NCBI GenBank assembly: GCA_016235425.1 | Contig: JACRLC010000043.1 | Span: forward strand, 1-60,662 | Reading direction: 5' to 3' | From: Chloroflexota bacterium | GTDB taxonomy: Bacteria; Chloroflexota; Anaerolineae; Anaerolineales; Villigracilaceae | Length of the DNA: 60,662 nt | Translations under genes and position numbers: made by a program | Notes under the pieces: model-generated | What the model saw: the letters and a program-made list of their open reading frames with translations, nothing else | What the model was told of the DNA's origin: nothing | Database searches by the model: none | Part shown: piece after piece, positions 35,900 through 43,844 of the stretch | How the letters are laid out: every line of letters starts with the position of its first letter | How positions within the stretch are numbered: the first letter of the stretch is position 1

Positions 35900-36346
35900 A
35901 TGAAAAACTCCAGCAACATCATGCAAAAAAGCATCACACTTGGCGGCGTGGTTGGCGCAATCGCAGGGGCGGTCATCGGTATCGCCACCGGCGCATTGAC
36001 CATGGCCCCCAATGGCATTCTCGTCGGCCTCATCACAGGGACATTGGTTGGCATTCTCACCGGCGCATTGACGGGCGCGCTCACCGCTCGAACAGCGGGC
36101 ACGACCGGGGGCGTGAGCATCGGCGCTTATACGGGCATGCTTTTTGGCGCAGTGCTTGGCGCGGTGCTTGGGGCATTCATCCCGGATTCTGTGCGGATGG
36201 GCATCAACACTACGCACACCCCTTTAATGGACACGCTCACAGCAGGGCGCTTTGAAACAGGTGTCCTGGTCTGCTTTTTGGTTTCCAACATCGGCACTGC
36301 GGTGGGTGCATGGGTGGCGGGAAAAAACTTGATCCCCAGAAAATAA
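35900..36346 (+). CDS. Glycine-zipper-rich membrane protein
   Basis: This 148-residue protein is made mostly of small residues with G-x3-G repeats (GGVVGAIAGAVIGIATGAL, GLITGTLVGILTGALTGAL, GAYTGMLFGAVLGAVLGAF). It has about four membrane segments and a basic end (AGKNLIPRK). Glycine zippers pack helices closely, as in channel or lipid-binding proteins. I do not recognise a family with known function. It starts 72 bases after the MITE-like element, which could provide regulatory sequence. Confidence 0.7.
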   Translation: MKNSSNIMQKSITLGGVVGAIAGAVIGIATGALTMAPNGILVGLITGTLVGILTGALTGALTARTAGTTGGVSIGAYTGMLFGAVLGAVLGAFIPDSVRMGINTTHTPLMDTLTAGRFETGVLVCFLVSNIGTAVGAWVAGKNLIPRK

Positions 36347-36440
36347 CCATTCGAGGCTTAACCGATTCTTCGCAACGATCCTTGGCGCGTTCGCAGGCAG
36401 TTAGCAATCGGAAATCTGAAGAGTTCCGGCATGTATACAC

Positions 36441-36476
36441 AGACGGGACGTTCAATGAACGTCCCGTCTGCTTTTA
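36441..36476 (+). terminator. Hairpin terminator between convergent genes
   Basis: AGACGGGACGTTCA (36441-36454) and TGAACGTCCCGTCT (36456-36469) form a 12-bp stem with a small loop, followed by GCTTTTATT. It serves the glycine-rich protein gene; the desaturase gene ends just beyond on the other strand. Confidence 0.75.
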
Positions 36477-37484
36477 TTACACTGTCTGTGTTTTTCTGCG
36501 GTATTGCTTCAACACGCTCCATCCCACCAACTGTTTGCGTTTTTCATCCCACAGCCGGAAGAACAGCGATTTCAGGCTCGCGCCGAACGTCAGCGGCTCG
36601 ATCTGGAAAAGCGGATTCTCGTTATGGCACTTCTCCAATTTATAATTCGGGATCTTCGGGCTTAGATGATGGATGTGATGGAAACCGATATTGCCCGTAA
36701 ACCACTGCAACACTTTGGGGAGCTTATAAAATGAACTTCCGTCCATGCCTGCATTGAAGAACTGCCAGTCCTTGTGGCGTTCCCAATAGGTCGGGTCGAA
36801 GTTGTGCTGAACGTAGAACAGCCACACGCCCGCGCCGCAGGCAATGAGCAGAATTGGAAGCTCGACCAGCAGGTAAGCCTGCCAGCCGATGTGATAGATC
36901 GTCCAGCCGATAAAACCCAGGAGCGCGATGTTTGTCCAGATCACGCTGTTGCGTTCGCGCTTGCCCGAATTCGCGGTCCAAAAGCGATGAGTGATTGCAA
37001 AGACAATCGTCGCGCCAATCGTGAACAGGATCAGCGGACTGCGCATGATGCGATAGCCGACTTTCTTGTACCACGGCGCGGCGATATATTCCTCCACCGT
37101 CATTGTGTACACGTCGCCGATACCGCGGCGGTCGAGGTCGCCTGCGGTGGCATGATGAATGGCATGGGAATGTTTCCATTCAAAATACGGGGTGAACACG
37201 GCCACACCGAGCAGTAGTCCCATGCGGTCGTTTGCGAGCGGGGTCCTGAAGAACGAGCCGTGGCAACAATCATGGAAGATGATAAACATCCGCACCATGA
37301 ACCCCGCGGCGGGGATGGTAATCAGGAGCGTCAGCCAGTAGCCGATCTCCAGACTGCGATATGCCAGATACCACAGCACAAAAAATGGGATGACCGAGTT
37401 AAACACCTGCCACAGACTGCGCCAGGTTTCAGGGTAGGCATATTTTGCGACAATGGCCTGCCAACGGATTTTTCCAATACTCAT
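36477..37484 (-). CDS. Fatty acid desaturase (membrane di-iron)
   Basis: This 335-residue membrane enzyme has the three histidine boxes HDCCH, HSHAIHH and HIHHL, which bind two irons. Four membrane segments lie around them, plus NFDPTYWERHKDW and SPKIPNYKLEKCH, as in acyl-lipid delta-12/omega-type desaturases. It introduces a double bond with O2 and ferredoxin or a similar donor, so it suggests oxygen is met at times. GGAGGTACC precedes the ATG on the minus strand. Regioselectivity cannot be read. Confidence 0.92.
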   Translation of the reverse strand: MSIGKIRWQAIVAKYAYPETWRSLWQVFNSVIPFFVLWYLAYRSLEIGYWLTLLITIPAAGFMVRMFIIFHDCCHGSFFRTPLANDRMGLLLGVAVFTPYFEWKHSHAIHHATAGDLDRRGIGDVYTMTVEEYIAAPWYKKVGYRIMRSPLILFTIGATIVFAITHRFWTANSGKRERNSVIWTNIALLGFIGWTIYHIGWQAYLLVELPILLIACGAGVWLFYVQHNFDPTYWERHKDWQFFNAGMDGSSFYKLPKVLQWFTGNIGFHHIHHLSPKIPNYKLEKCHNENPLFQIEPLTFGASLKSLFFRLWDEKRKQLVGWSVLKQYRRKTQTV

Positions 37485-37508
37485 GGGTACCTCCAGTTAA
37501 TAAAAAGA

Positions 37509-37539
37509 GGGTAGGACAAATTGGCGATTTGTCCTACCC
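37509..37539 (-). terminator. Terminator hairpin GGGTAGGACAAAT...ATTTGTCCTACCC
   Basis: A perfect 13-bp stem with a TGGCG loop. On the minus strand it is followed by CTCTTTTTATTA, so it ends the HAD transcript reading leftward. The same palindrome (GTAGGACAAATTGGC.ATTTGTCCTAC core) recurs at 59066-59090. Confidence 0.85.
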
Positions 37540-37562
37540 TGTGCGACCAAAGTCATTGTACT

Positions 37563-38234
37563 TCAAAATTCAAAACGGGCGAGCAGGCTTTCCAGAGGCA
37601 ACTCCGCCAGGGAGTGAAGCCTGAGATTCTCGCCTTCAAACTCCAGCCGTGATGTGAGTGGATTGGGGACTGCCACCACAAAAATCCCTGCGCGGTTGGC
37701 GGCTTTTACCCCGTTCGGTGAATCTTCAAAAACGATGGCCTCGTTCGGTTTCACGCCCAGCTCGTCCGCCGCTTTCAGGAACAGGTCGGGGTTGGGCTTG
37801 GTGCGGCCAGGCGGGACATCGTCAGAGCAGATGATCTTCTCGAAATGCTGAATCAGGCCGAGGCGCGCGAGATGCGTGTCCACCCATTGGTGAGGGGAAC
37901 TCGAAGCGACCGCGCATCCGATCTTGAGCCGCCGGGCTGTGGTCAAGTAATCCAGAATTCCATCGCGGATGGGGTTGGATAAAACCCGTTTGTGGCTTTC
38001 CAACTGGTAGCGCGTGCGAAGCGCGTCCACATCCAGCGAGTTCCCGGCGAGCTGGTTCAAATGCGCGGCGGGGTTGAAATTTGAAATGCCGTAGCCGCCG
38101 ATGGTTTCAGCCCAAAGATCGAACGGCATGTCAAAGCCGTGCTCTGCATAGATGTCACTCCACACCTCCACTTCGGGAGTTTCGGTATCGAGGATCAGGC
38201 CGTCGAAATCAAAGATGAGTGCTTTTATTTTCAT
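37563..38234 (-). CDS. HAD family phosphatase (beta-phosphoglucomutase-like)
   Basis: This 223-residue HAD-IA hydrolase has motif I FDFDGLILDTETP, motif II VASSSPH, motif III RTKPNPDLF and motif IV IVFEDSPNGVKAANRAG. The LILDTE signature and cap domain match the beta-phosphoglucomutase/sugar-phosphate phosphatase branch. The substrate is unknown. Its ATG overlaps the stop of the upstream small gene by four bases, and a clear terminator follows. Confidence 0.9.
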   Translation of the reverse strand: MKIKALIFDFDGLILDTETPEVEVWSDIYAEHGFDMPFDLWAETIGGYGISNFNPAAHLNQLAGNSLDVDALRTRYQLESHKRVLSNPIRDGILDYLTTARRLKIGCAVASSSPHQWVDTHLARLGLIQHFEKIICSDDVPPGRTKPNPDLFLKAADELGVKPNEAIVFEDSPNGVKAANRAGIFVVAVPNPLTSRLEFEGENLRLHSLAELPLESLLARFEF

Positions 38235-38548
38235 GGAAACCTTGCCACAAAATCAGAGATTGCTTCCCAAATCCGTAATTCATTTGGCTTGGAGGAAATC
38301 ACAGTCATTACTCTTCCCAAATCTGTCTTCATCGAATTGAATTCCCTCTCCGCTTCATTGGCACTGCTGAAAAAACGCGTGTGATCGATCCAGCCATAAA
38401 CATGGCACGAGACGGAAATATAATTTAAACCGCGTTTGAGTGTAATGCGCGCGCCCTGCTCATGCTCATCGTCAAGCACGATCACGCCGCCTTCCGAACT
38501 TACCCTGCCAATGCTTCGGCCATCATCAAAGGCAAGCCAATCACTCAT
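38231..38548 (-). CDS. Small protein of unknown function
   Basis: This 105-residue protein (MSDWLAFDDGRSIGRVSSEGG...) has mostly beta structure in the first half and helices in the second. There is no membrane segment and no recognised motif. It overlaps the HAD gene (ATGA) and the GNAT-like gene upstream by eight bases, so the three are translated from one minus-strand message. Tight coupling argues that it is real. Confidence 0.7.
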   Translation of the reverse strand: MSDWLAFDDGRSIGRVSSEGGVIVLDDEHEQGARITLKRGLNYISVSCHVYGWIDHTRFFSSANEAEREFNSMKTDLGRVMTVISSKPNELRIWEAISDFVARFP

Positions 38549-39455
38549 CCGCGTCGATCCTGCTCACGCGCGAGGGCTGTACGCTCACCCTCGATGGCAC
38601 CGCCTGGGCAGGCTGTTCCTCCTGCACCAAACGCGTCAAGCGCTTCACCATCACGGCCTGCCGCGCCGCGGCTTGTGCGCCCAAATCTTCGAGCGCGGGT
38701 TCGAGCCACGTCTGATAGGAGCGCACACACAAATAGACCGGCCTGCCGCGGCGGTCGGGTAATCCCTGCACCAGAGCGGCGAGCCGCGCGCCCACGTCGG
38801 TCATTTCGGGGTGGATCAATGGCGTGAGCAAAATCCCCTGCGCGCCCGAAGTCACGCTGACGTAACACTTCGACCCATCCGAGCAGACAAAGCCCAACGC
38901 GCGTTTGGGAGCAGGCTCGACCGGATGCAAAAACGGCGGCACGATTTGATGATACAGACTTTGGATGGACGGCAAATCAACAGACTGCGTTCGCCTCCAA
39001 CCGGACTTTGAGTCTGCTTCCGTTATATTGGAGATGTCCCACATCCTCTGCCACGCGTACACGGAAAAGCCCGCCTTGCGGATGGCATAGAAAGCGCGGC
39101 TGGTTTCATCCAACTCCGCAATGACGTGGAATACTCCCCACTTTCCCGCTTCAGCAGAAAGGTGCTCGATGAGATCGGGAAGTTCGGGATGGGTAAGCTG
39201 GGAAACAGGTGTGAGATAAAGCAGTTTGGAAAATGTCTCGCCGCGTGAGTGGGTGATGCCCCCAAGGATCGAAGCGCCATCTCCGTTTGCAATCGCCGAA
39301 TACAAATGCCGCGCGGGATTGAAGTAAGCGAGAAACCCCGCCGCCCCAAGTGGATGTCCGCGCGTGAGCGCCCGCGCGCTATCGAGGGTCAATGCGTCAC
39401 TGCGGTAGCGGGCGATGGTGGGAAGATCAAGCAAATCGAGGGGGCGGATGGACAT
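38541..39455 (-). CDS. Two-part GNAT-like acetyltransferase (putative)
   Basis: This 304-residue protein starts MSIRPLDLLDLPTIARYR, a typical GNAT opening. A region reading WGVFHVIAELDETSRAFYAIRKAGFSVYAWQRMWDI follows, like the CoA-side helix and last strands of a GNAT fold. A second half (from about 155) may be a degenerate second GNAT unit, and the end (VKRLTRLVQEEQPAQ) is charged and Pro-rich. The CoA-loop consensus is weak, so activity is uncertain. Start 39455 is chosen on family grounds. Confidence 0.65.
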   Translation of the reverse strand: MSIRPLDLLDLPTIARYRSDALTLDSARALTRGHPLGAAGFLAYFNPARHLYSAIANGDGASILGGITHSRGETFSKLLYLTPVSQLTHPELPDLIEHLSAEAGKWGVFHVIAELDETSRAFYAIRKAGFSVYAWQRMWDISNITEADSKSGWRRTQSVDLPSIQSLYHQIVPPFLHPVEPAPKRALGFVCSDGSKCYVSVTSGAQGILLTPLIHPEMTDVGARLAALVQGLPDRRGRPVYLCVRSYQTWLEPALEDLGAQAAARQAVMVKRLTRLVQEEQPAQAVPSRVSVQPSRVSRIDADE

Positions 39456-39510
39456 TGGTAAATTATATGCCATTGTGGGAGCTGGTCCCGAAGCAATCTC
39501 CAAAAACAAA

Positions 39511-39683
39511 TGTCATTGCGAACCGTCCTGCCTGCACCGTGCGCCCCGTCCTGGCCAGGACAGGCACAGAGGTGAATGGAGCCGCCGATCTTCAGCGGTG
39601 CAGTCGAAGGATGGCGAAACAATCTCCCGTGATGGAATACTCTCATTCAATTGGAGATTGCTTCCCGAAGGTCGCAATGACAT
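39511..39683. repeat. Composite GTCATTGCGA repeat containing a nested palindrome
   Basis: TGTCATTGCGAACC at the left and GGAGATTGCTTCCCGAAGG..CGCAATGACA at the right are the ends of the GTCATTGCGA element. It is interrupted by CCTGCCTGCACCG...GGCACAGAGGTG (39527-39574), the reverse complement of the insert at 47184-47234. It lies between pdxT and the GNAT-like gene. Confidence 0.7.
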
Positions 39684-39690
39684 GACGATG

Positions 39691-40269
39691 TTAATCGGCC
39701 AACGATAAAAAGTATTCGTGAAAACGCGTGTCGCCGGTCAGCTCGGGGTGAAAGGAGGTAGCGAGCAAGTGTCCCTGTTGTGCGGCGACAATCCTCCCGT
39801 CCGCGACGGAAGCGAGAACTTTTGCATCGCCGCTCACAGACTCAATAATCGGTGCGCGGATGAAGACCGCGTGATAGTCTTCCTTTGTCCCAGTGGCCTG
39901 TTTGAGTTCGGGAATGTCGAGGTCGGTTTCAAACGAGTCAATCTGCCGCCCAAACGCGTTGCGTTGCACTTTGATGTCCATCAGGCCGAGCAGAGGCTGG
40001 TCGCGGCCAATATCCTTCGAGATAAAAATCGCGCCCGCGCACGTTCCCCAGATCGCATGACGTTGGCCAAACAATTTAAGCGGCTCCATCAAATTGTAGG
40101 CCACCGCGAGTTTGCCAATTGTGGTTGACTCACCACCGGGAATAATGAGACCGTCGAGACTTCTCAAATGCTCAGGCAGGCGCACTTCAATCGTATCCAC
40201 TTTCAGCCGCTTGAGCATTGCGATGTGCTCGGCAAAATCACCTTGTAACGCTAAAACGCCAATTTTCAT
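39691..40269 (-). CDS. pdxT: Pyridoxal 5'-phosphate synthase glutaminase subunit PdxT
   Basis: This 192-residue class I glutamine amidotransferase has GVLALQGDFAEH at the start, PGGESTTIGKL, the nucleophile Cys in WGTCAGAIF and the His/Glu pair in SFHPELTGD. It releases ammonia that passes to PdxS. Full length. It is downstream of pdxS on the same strand with a 76-base spacer that can fold. Confidence 0.96.
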   Translation of the reverse strand: MKIGVLALQGDFAEHIAMLKRLKVDTIEVRLPEHLRSLDGLIIPGGESTTIGKLAVAYNLMEPLKLFGQRHAIWGTCAGAIFISKDIGRDQPLLGLMDIKVQRNAFGRQIDSFETDLDIPELKQATGTKEDYHAVFIRAPIIESVSGDAKVLASVADGRIVAAQQGHLLATSFHPELTGDTRFHEYFLSLAD

Positions 40270-40280
40270 AATTAGCCATC

Positions 40281-40338
40281 AGCAATTAGCGATTAGCAAA
40301 AGCCCAACCTAAGAGCTAAATGCCAATCGCTAACAGCT
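40281..40338. repeat. Imperfect inverted repeat in the pdxS-pdxT spacer
   Basis: AGCAATTAGCGATTAGC (40281-40297) is largely complementary to GCCAATCGCTAACAGCT (40322-40338). The stem could tune the PdxT:PdxS ratio or simply be a spacer repeat of TTAGC words. Confidence 0.4.
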
Positions 40339-40345
40339 AAAGATA

Positions 40346-41233
40346 TTACCAACCTCGTCCCGCGATCTTTTCGGCCTCGGGCATCTGGGAGACGTTGCGT
40401 CCTACCATCGGTTCGCCGAGGTTTTTGCTCACCTCCGCGAGAATGGACGCGTCGCGATAATGCGTCACCGCTTTGACGATTGCCGCGGCACGACGGGCAG
40501 GATCGCCGCTCTTGAAAATGCCGGAGCCAACAAAGACACCGTCCACGCCAAGCTGCATCATCAACGCCGCGTCGGCTGGAGTGGCCACGCCGCCCGCCGC
40601 AAAATTGACAACTGGCATGCGTCCGAGTTCCTTCGTCTCTTTGACGAGTTCATACGGCGCACCGATTTCTTTTGAATACCGCATAAGTTCTTCGTCAGCC
40701 ATCGTGGTTAAATGGCGGATATCGCCCAGCACCGTGCGCGCGTGGCGGACCGCTTCGACCACATCGCCGGTCCCCGCTTCACCCTTGGTGCGGATCATCG
40801 CCGCGCCTTCGCCCACACGACGAAGCGCCTCACCAAGATTGCGGCATCCGCACACGAACGGCACTTTGAAATTGTGCTTCAAAATATGATTGGTCTCGTC
40901 CGCGGGCGTGAGCACTTCGGATTCGTCAATGTAATCCACGCCAATTGCTTCGAGGATCTGCGCCTCAACGAAATGTCCGATGCGGCATTTTGCCATCACA
41001 GGGATGCTAACGCTATCCATGATCTTCAAGATCAGTTCCGGGTCACTCATGCGGGCCACGCCGCCGTTCGCACGAATATCGGCAGGCACGCGTTCGAGCG
41101 CCATCACTGCGCACGCGCCGGCATCTTCCGCGATCCTGGCATGTTCAGGAGTCACCACGTCCATGATGACGCCGCCTTTTAACATTTGTGCCAAACCCTT
41201 TTTCTCGGTCCATGTACCAGTCTTTTGTTCCAT
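40346..41233 (-). CDS. pdxS: Pyridoxal 5'-phosphate synthase lyase subunit PdxS
   Basis: This 295-residue TIM barrel makes PLP from ribose 5-phosphate, glyceraldehyde 3-phosphate and ammonia. Diagnostic blocks: [35 protein letters not shown], catalytic lysines in [13 protein letters not shown] and in [10 protein letters not shown], and [37 protein letters not shown] precedes the ATG. It forms the deoxyxylulose-independent vitamin B6 pathway with pdxT. Confidence 0.97.
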   Translation of the reverse strand: MEQKTGTWTEKKGLAQMLKGGVIMDVVTPEHARIAEDAGACAVMALERVPADIRANGGVARMSDPELILKIMDSVSIPVMAKCRIGHFVEAQILEAIGVDYIDESEVLTPADETNHILKHNFKVPFVCGCRNLGEALRRVGEGAAMIRTKGEAGTGDVVEAVRHARTVLGDIRHLTTMADEELMRYSKEIGAPYELVKETKELGRMPVVNFAAGGVATPADAALMMQLGVDGVFVGSGIFKSGDPARRAAAIVKAVTHYRDASILAEVSKNLGEPMVGRNVSQMPEAEKIAGRGW

Positions 41234-41368
41234 TTTCTTTGCTCCTTTATTTGTTGCGCGTGTATTCTACCACGCAGAATATATTTAAATCGTAAGAGGG
41301 ACATAGACAAGCGCCGCCTCATACGGACCCTTCAACCTGATCCCGCCAAAAGGGCAGTAACCTGCCTC

Positions 41369-41425
41369 TTGACAAGAATCCCGTTAAGAATACAATTATG
41401 ACAATGATACAATTAGTACAATATT
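41369..41425 (+). promoter_or_regulatory. Promoter and ACAAT-repeat operator of the GntR operon
   Basis: TTGACA (41369-41374), 16-nt spacer, TACAAT (41391-41396). Downstream the word ACAAT recurs four times up to about 41422 (ACAATTATG ACAATGAT ACAATTAGT ACAATATT). Such phased words over the start region fit autoregulation by the GntR/YtrA-type repressor encoded next. Confidence 0.6.
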
Positions 41426-41435
41426 TAGATAAGAC

Positions 41436-41855
41436 ATGTTCAACAAAAAGCTTACCCTTCATTTAGATTTTCACTCCGGCCTGCCCATCTACACCCAGAT
41501 CGTGACCCAGGTACAAAGTCAACTGGCAAACGGGATACTCAGGCCCGGCGATCAACTGCCGACGGTTCGCGCGCTGGCGGAGGAACTACGCGTGAACTTC
41601 AACACGGTGGCGCGCGCATACCGCCTGCTCGATGAAGCGCGAATCATCTCAACACAACAGGGACGCGGCACTTACATTACGGAGATCCCGCCGCCGAAAG
41701 TCAGTGAACGATTACGGCAAGAGTCCATCGAAGCATTAACTCTTCGATTCTTCGGAGAAGCCCGCCGGTTGGGTTTTTCAAAGGGTGAAGTCAGCCAGAT
41801 GGTCAGGGACCAGTTGAAGTTATGGAAAGACACGCAAGATGCAGAGAAAGAGTAA
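41436..41855 (+). CDS. GntR family regulator, YtrA subfamily
   Basis: This 139-residue regulator has the N-terminal winged helix: LDFHSGLPIYTQIVTQVQSQLANGILRPGDQLPTVRALAEELRVNFNTVARAYRLLDEARIISTQQGRGTYI is a textbook GntR domain. The short C-terminal helix region (about 60 residues) without ligand domain defines the YtrA type. These usually repress a neighbouring membrane-protein operon under envelope or antibiotic stress. The next gene starts 21 bases downstream. Confidence 0.93.
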   Translation: MFNKKLTLHLDFHSGLPIYTQIVTQVQSQLANGILRPGDQLPTVRALAEELRVNFNTVARAYRLLDEARIISTQQGRGTYITEIPPPKVSERLRQESIEALTLRFFGEARRLGFSKGEVSQMVRDQLKLWKDTQDAEKE

Positions 41856-41876
41856 GACAAAAAGGAGAATGTCAAA

Positions 41877-42800
41877 ATGGAAGCCAAGTTTGTCAGAAAC
41901 ATCATTCAAAAGAACAAAGCCGCGAAGGCCGACCTGCACATTTCAGCGATTGCAGGATTGCTTTTTGGCGTATGCTCGATCATCGCGGTGCTCGGCGCGC
42001 TCATGGGAGGCGGCCGTTATTCGGATGGAATTCTCGGCGCATGGGTGCTCGGCTGGACGCTGCTTGGCGTTTACTTTTTGTACGCGCTGAAAGTTGCATC
42101 GCAATGGGAGAAAGCTGTGATTTTGCGGCTCGGTAAATTCCGCGGCCTGCGCGGACCTGGCATGTTCTGGATCGTTCCCATCATCGACTCGGTCACAACA
42201 TGGATCGACGGCCGCGTGATGGTCACACCATTCTCAGCCGAGAAAACGCTGACGAAGGATACCGTGCCAGTTGACGTGGACGCCGTGCTTTTCTGGGTGG
42301 TATGGGATGCCGAGAAGGCCGCTCTCGAGGTGAAGGACTACCAGTCCGCTATCTCCTGGGCCGCACAGACTGCTTTGCGCGACATCATCGGCCGCATGAT
42401 GCTGGCAGATATTCTCGTGGGACGAAGTGCAATTGACGAGGAACTCCAGCACATCATCGACGAGCGCACCACGCCCTGGGGTGTAACCGTGCAATCGGTC
42501 GAAATCCGGGACATTGTCATTCCGCAGGATTTGGAGGATGCCATGTCCCGCCAGGCGCGCGTTATTCTTGGCGAGTCTGAGAAGCAGATTGCGGCCTCAT
42601 TCTCAGAGGCTTCGCAGGCCTACGTGAATAATCCAACAGCTTTACACCTGCGGGCGATGAACATGCTGTTCGAAGGTTTGAAAGAGAAAGGCGCGCTGGT
42701 CATTGTGCCAAGTTCCGCCGTGGATACAATGAACCTGGGCGGCATCAGCGGCATCGTCTCAATGGCGCAGAATAATCTGCCGAAGGAAGAGAAGAAATAA
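41877..42800 (+). CDS. SPFH/band 7 protein (slipin/stomatin-like)
   Basis: This 307-residue protein has two hydrophobic segments at about 20-65 and then an SPFH domain: EKAVILRLGKFRGLRGPGMFWIVPIIDSV, TVPVDVDAVLFWVVWDAEKAALEVKDYQSAISWAAQTALRDIIG, WGVTVQSVEIRDIVIPQDLEDAMSRQA. It builds oligomeric membrane microdomain scaffolds. Slipins usually pair with NfeD proteases; one is encoded at 29735, not adjacent. GGAG lies nine bases before the ATG. A parS-like palindrome sits after its stop. Confidence 0.93.
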   Translation: MEAKFVRNIIQKNKAAKADLHISAIAGLLFGVCSIIAVLGALMGGGRYSDGILGAWVLGWTLLGVYFLYALKVASQWEKAVILRLGKFRGLRGPGMFWIVPIIDSVTTWIDGRVMVTPFSAEKTLTKDTVPVDVDAVLFWVVWDAEKAALEVKDYQSAISWAAQTALRDIIGRMMLADILVGRSAIDEELQHIIDERTTPWGVTVQSVEIRDIVIPQDLEDAMSRQARVILGESEKQIAASFSEASQAYVNNPTALHLRAMNMLFEGLKEKGALVIVPSSAVDTMNLGGISGIVSMAQNNLPKEEKK

Positions 42801-42831
42801 TGCTTTCTTGCGCAGTGACATACTCCCGGGT

Positions 42832-42847
42832 CGTTTCACGTGAAACG
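42832..42847. promoter_or_regulatory. parS-like centromere palindrome
   Basis: CGTTTCACGTGAAACG is a perfect 16-bp palindrome whose inner 14 bases equal the ParB-binding parS core (consensus TGTTTCACGTGAAACA). Only the outermost pair differs. It lies between the SPFH and SdpI-like genes, 4.6 kb from dnaN. Confidence 0.7.
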
Positions 42848-42870
42848 GCTTTACGGAAAAGGAAATTAGA

Positions 42871-43518
42871 ATGTCGACCCGATTAACCATTAGTATTGCG
42901 ATTGTTCTGCTTGCCGCGTTCATTGTCATGGGCATGGCAGTGTGGAACGTGATGCCTGATCAAATGGCTTCCCATTGGAACGCGAGCGACCAGGTGAACG
43001 GCTATATATCCAGGTTTTGGGGAGTATTCCTGGTCCCCGTTATGGCGGCGGGAATGCTCGTACTGTTCTTTATTCTGCCGCAGATCGACCCGCTCAAAGC
43101 AAATATCGTGAAATTCCGCGAGGCGTTCAACCTGTTCATTCTTCTGATCATGTTGTTTTTTGGCTACATCTGGGTTCTCACCCTTGTGTGGAACCTCGGC
43201 TACACAAATTTCAGGATGAGCACGGCCATGCTCCCGGCAATGGGACTACTCTTCATCTACATTGGCTGGATGCTTCGCAAGGCCAAACGTAATTTCTTTA
43301 TTGGCATTCGCACCCCGTGGACGTTATCCAGCGACAAGGTTTGGGATAAGACCCATCAACTCGGCTCGATCCTATTCATGATTTCCGGCGTGCTGGCGTT
43401 AATTGGATCCTTGTTTGGAAGCAATGCAATCTGGTTTGTAATGGTGCCATTGCTCGGATCGACGATGTTTTTAGTCGTTTATTCGTACGTGCTATACCAG
43501 CGTGAGACAAAGCCATAA
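42871..43518 (+). CDS. SdpI-like membrane protein (DUF1648 plus SdpI domain)
   Basis: This 215-residue protein has about six membrane segments. The N-terminal DUF1648 block reads VMPDQMASHWNASDQVNGY, and the C-terminal SdpI block RNFFIGIRTPWTLSSDKVWDKTHQLGSILFMISGVLALIG. In Bacillus, SdpI gives immunity to the SDP toxin and senses it. Many relatives are envelope proteins of unknown function. No toxin gene is seen nearby. Third gene of the GntR-led operon. Confidence 0.92.
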   Translation: MSTRLTISIAIVLLAAFIVMGMAVWNVMPDQMASHWNASDQVNGYISRFWGVFLVPVMAAGMLVLFFILPQIDPLKANIVKFREAFNLFILLIMLFFGYIWVLTLVWNLGYTNFRMSTAMLPAMGLLFIYIGWMLRKAKRNFFIGIRTPWTLSSDKVWDKTHQLGSILFMISGVLALIGSLFGSNAIWFVMVPLLGSTMFLVVYSYVLYQRETKP

Positions 43519-43607
43519 AACATGTTACGTGCTCCATTTGACGTTACGGAACACGCAACATCCACGTTTTACACAAAACATAAATGAGGCAGATGAAGGA
43601 GTCTGGA

Positions 43608-43826
43608 ATGGCTGAAGAAATCCAAAAATGGGAATACCGGGTGCAAACCATCGGCTCGATATTTGGCACGAAGGATGAAAACATCGAAGCGACGTTGAAC
43701 GAATGGGGTGACGAAGGCTGGGAAGTGACTCACGTTTACACCCCCGAAGGGAGCGGCAAGGTGACCATCGTTGCCAAGCGTCCGCTCACACGCGATACCC
43801 GGCGTTATCGTTCCATGCCACAGTAA
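43608..43826 (+). CDS. DUF4177 family small protein
   Basis: This 72-residue protein has IQKWEYRVQTIG and LNEWGDEGWEVTHVY, the KWEY...LN..G..GWE pattern of DUF4177. AAGGAG eight bases before the ATG at 43608 sets the start; an in-frame codon at 43584 is less likely. Function unknown. It lies in the GntR-led operon between the SdpI-like and YhfC genes. Confidence 0.8.
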   Translation: MAEEIQKWEYRVQTIGSIFGTKDENIEATLNEWGDEGWEVTHVYTPEGSGKVTIVAKRPLTRDTRRYRSMPQ

Positions 43827-43844
43827 TTTCGGAGTAAACACCTC

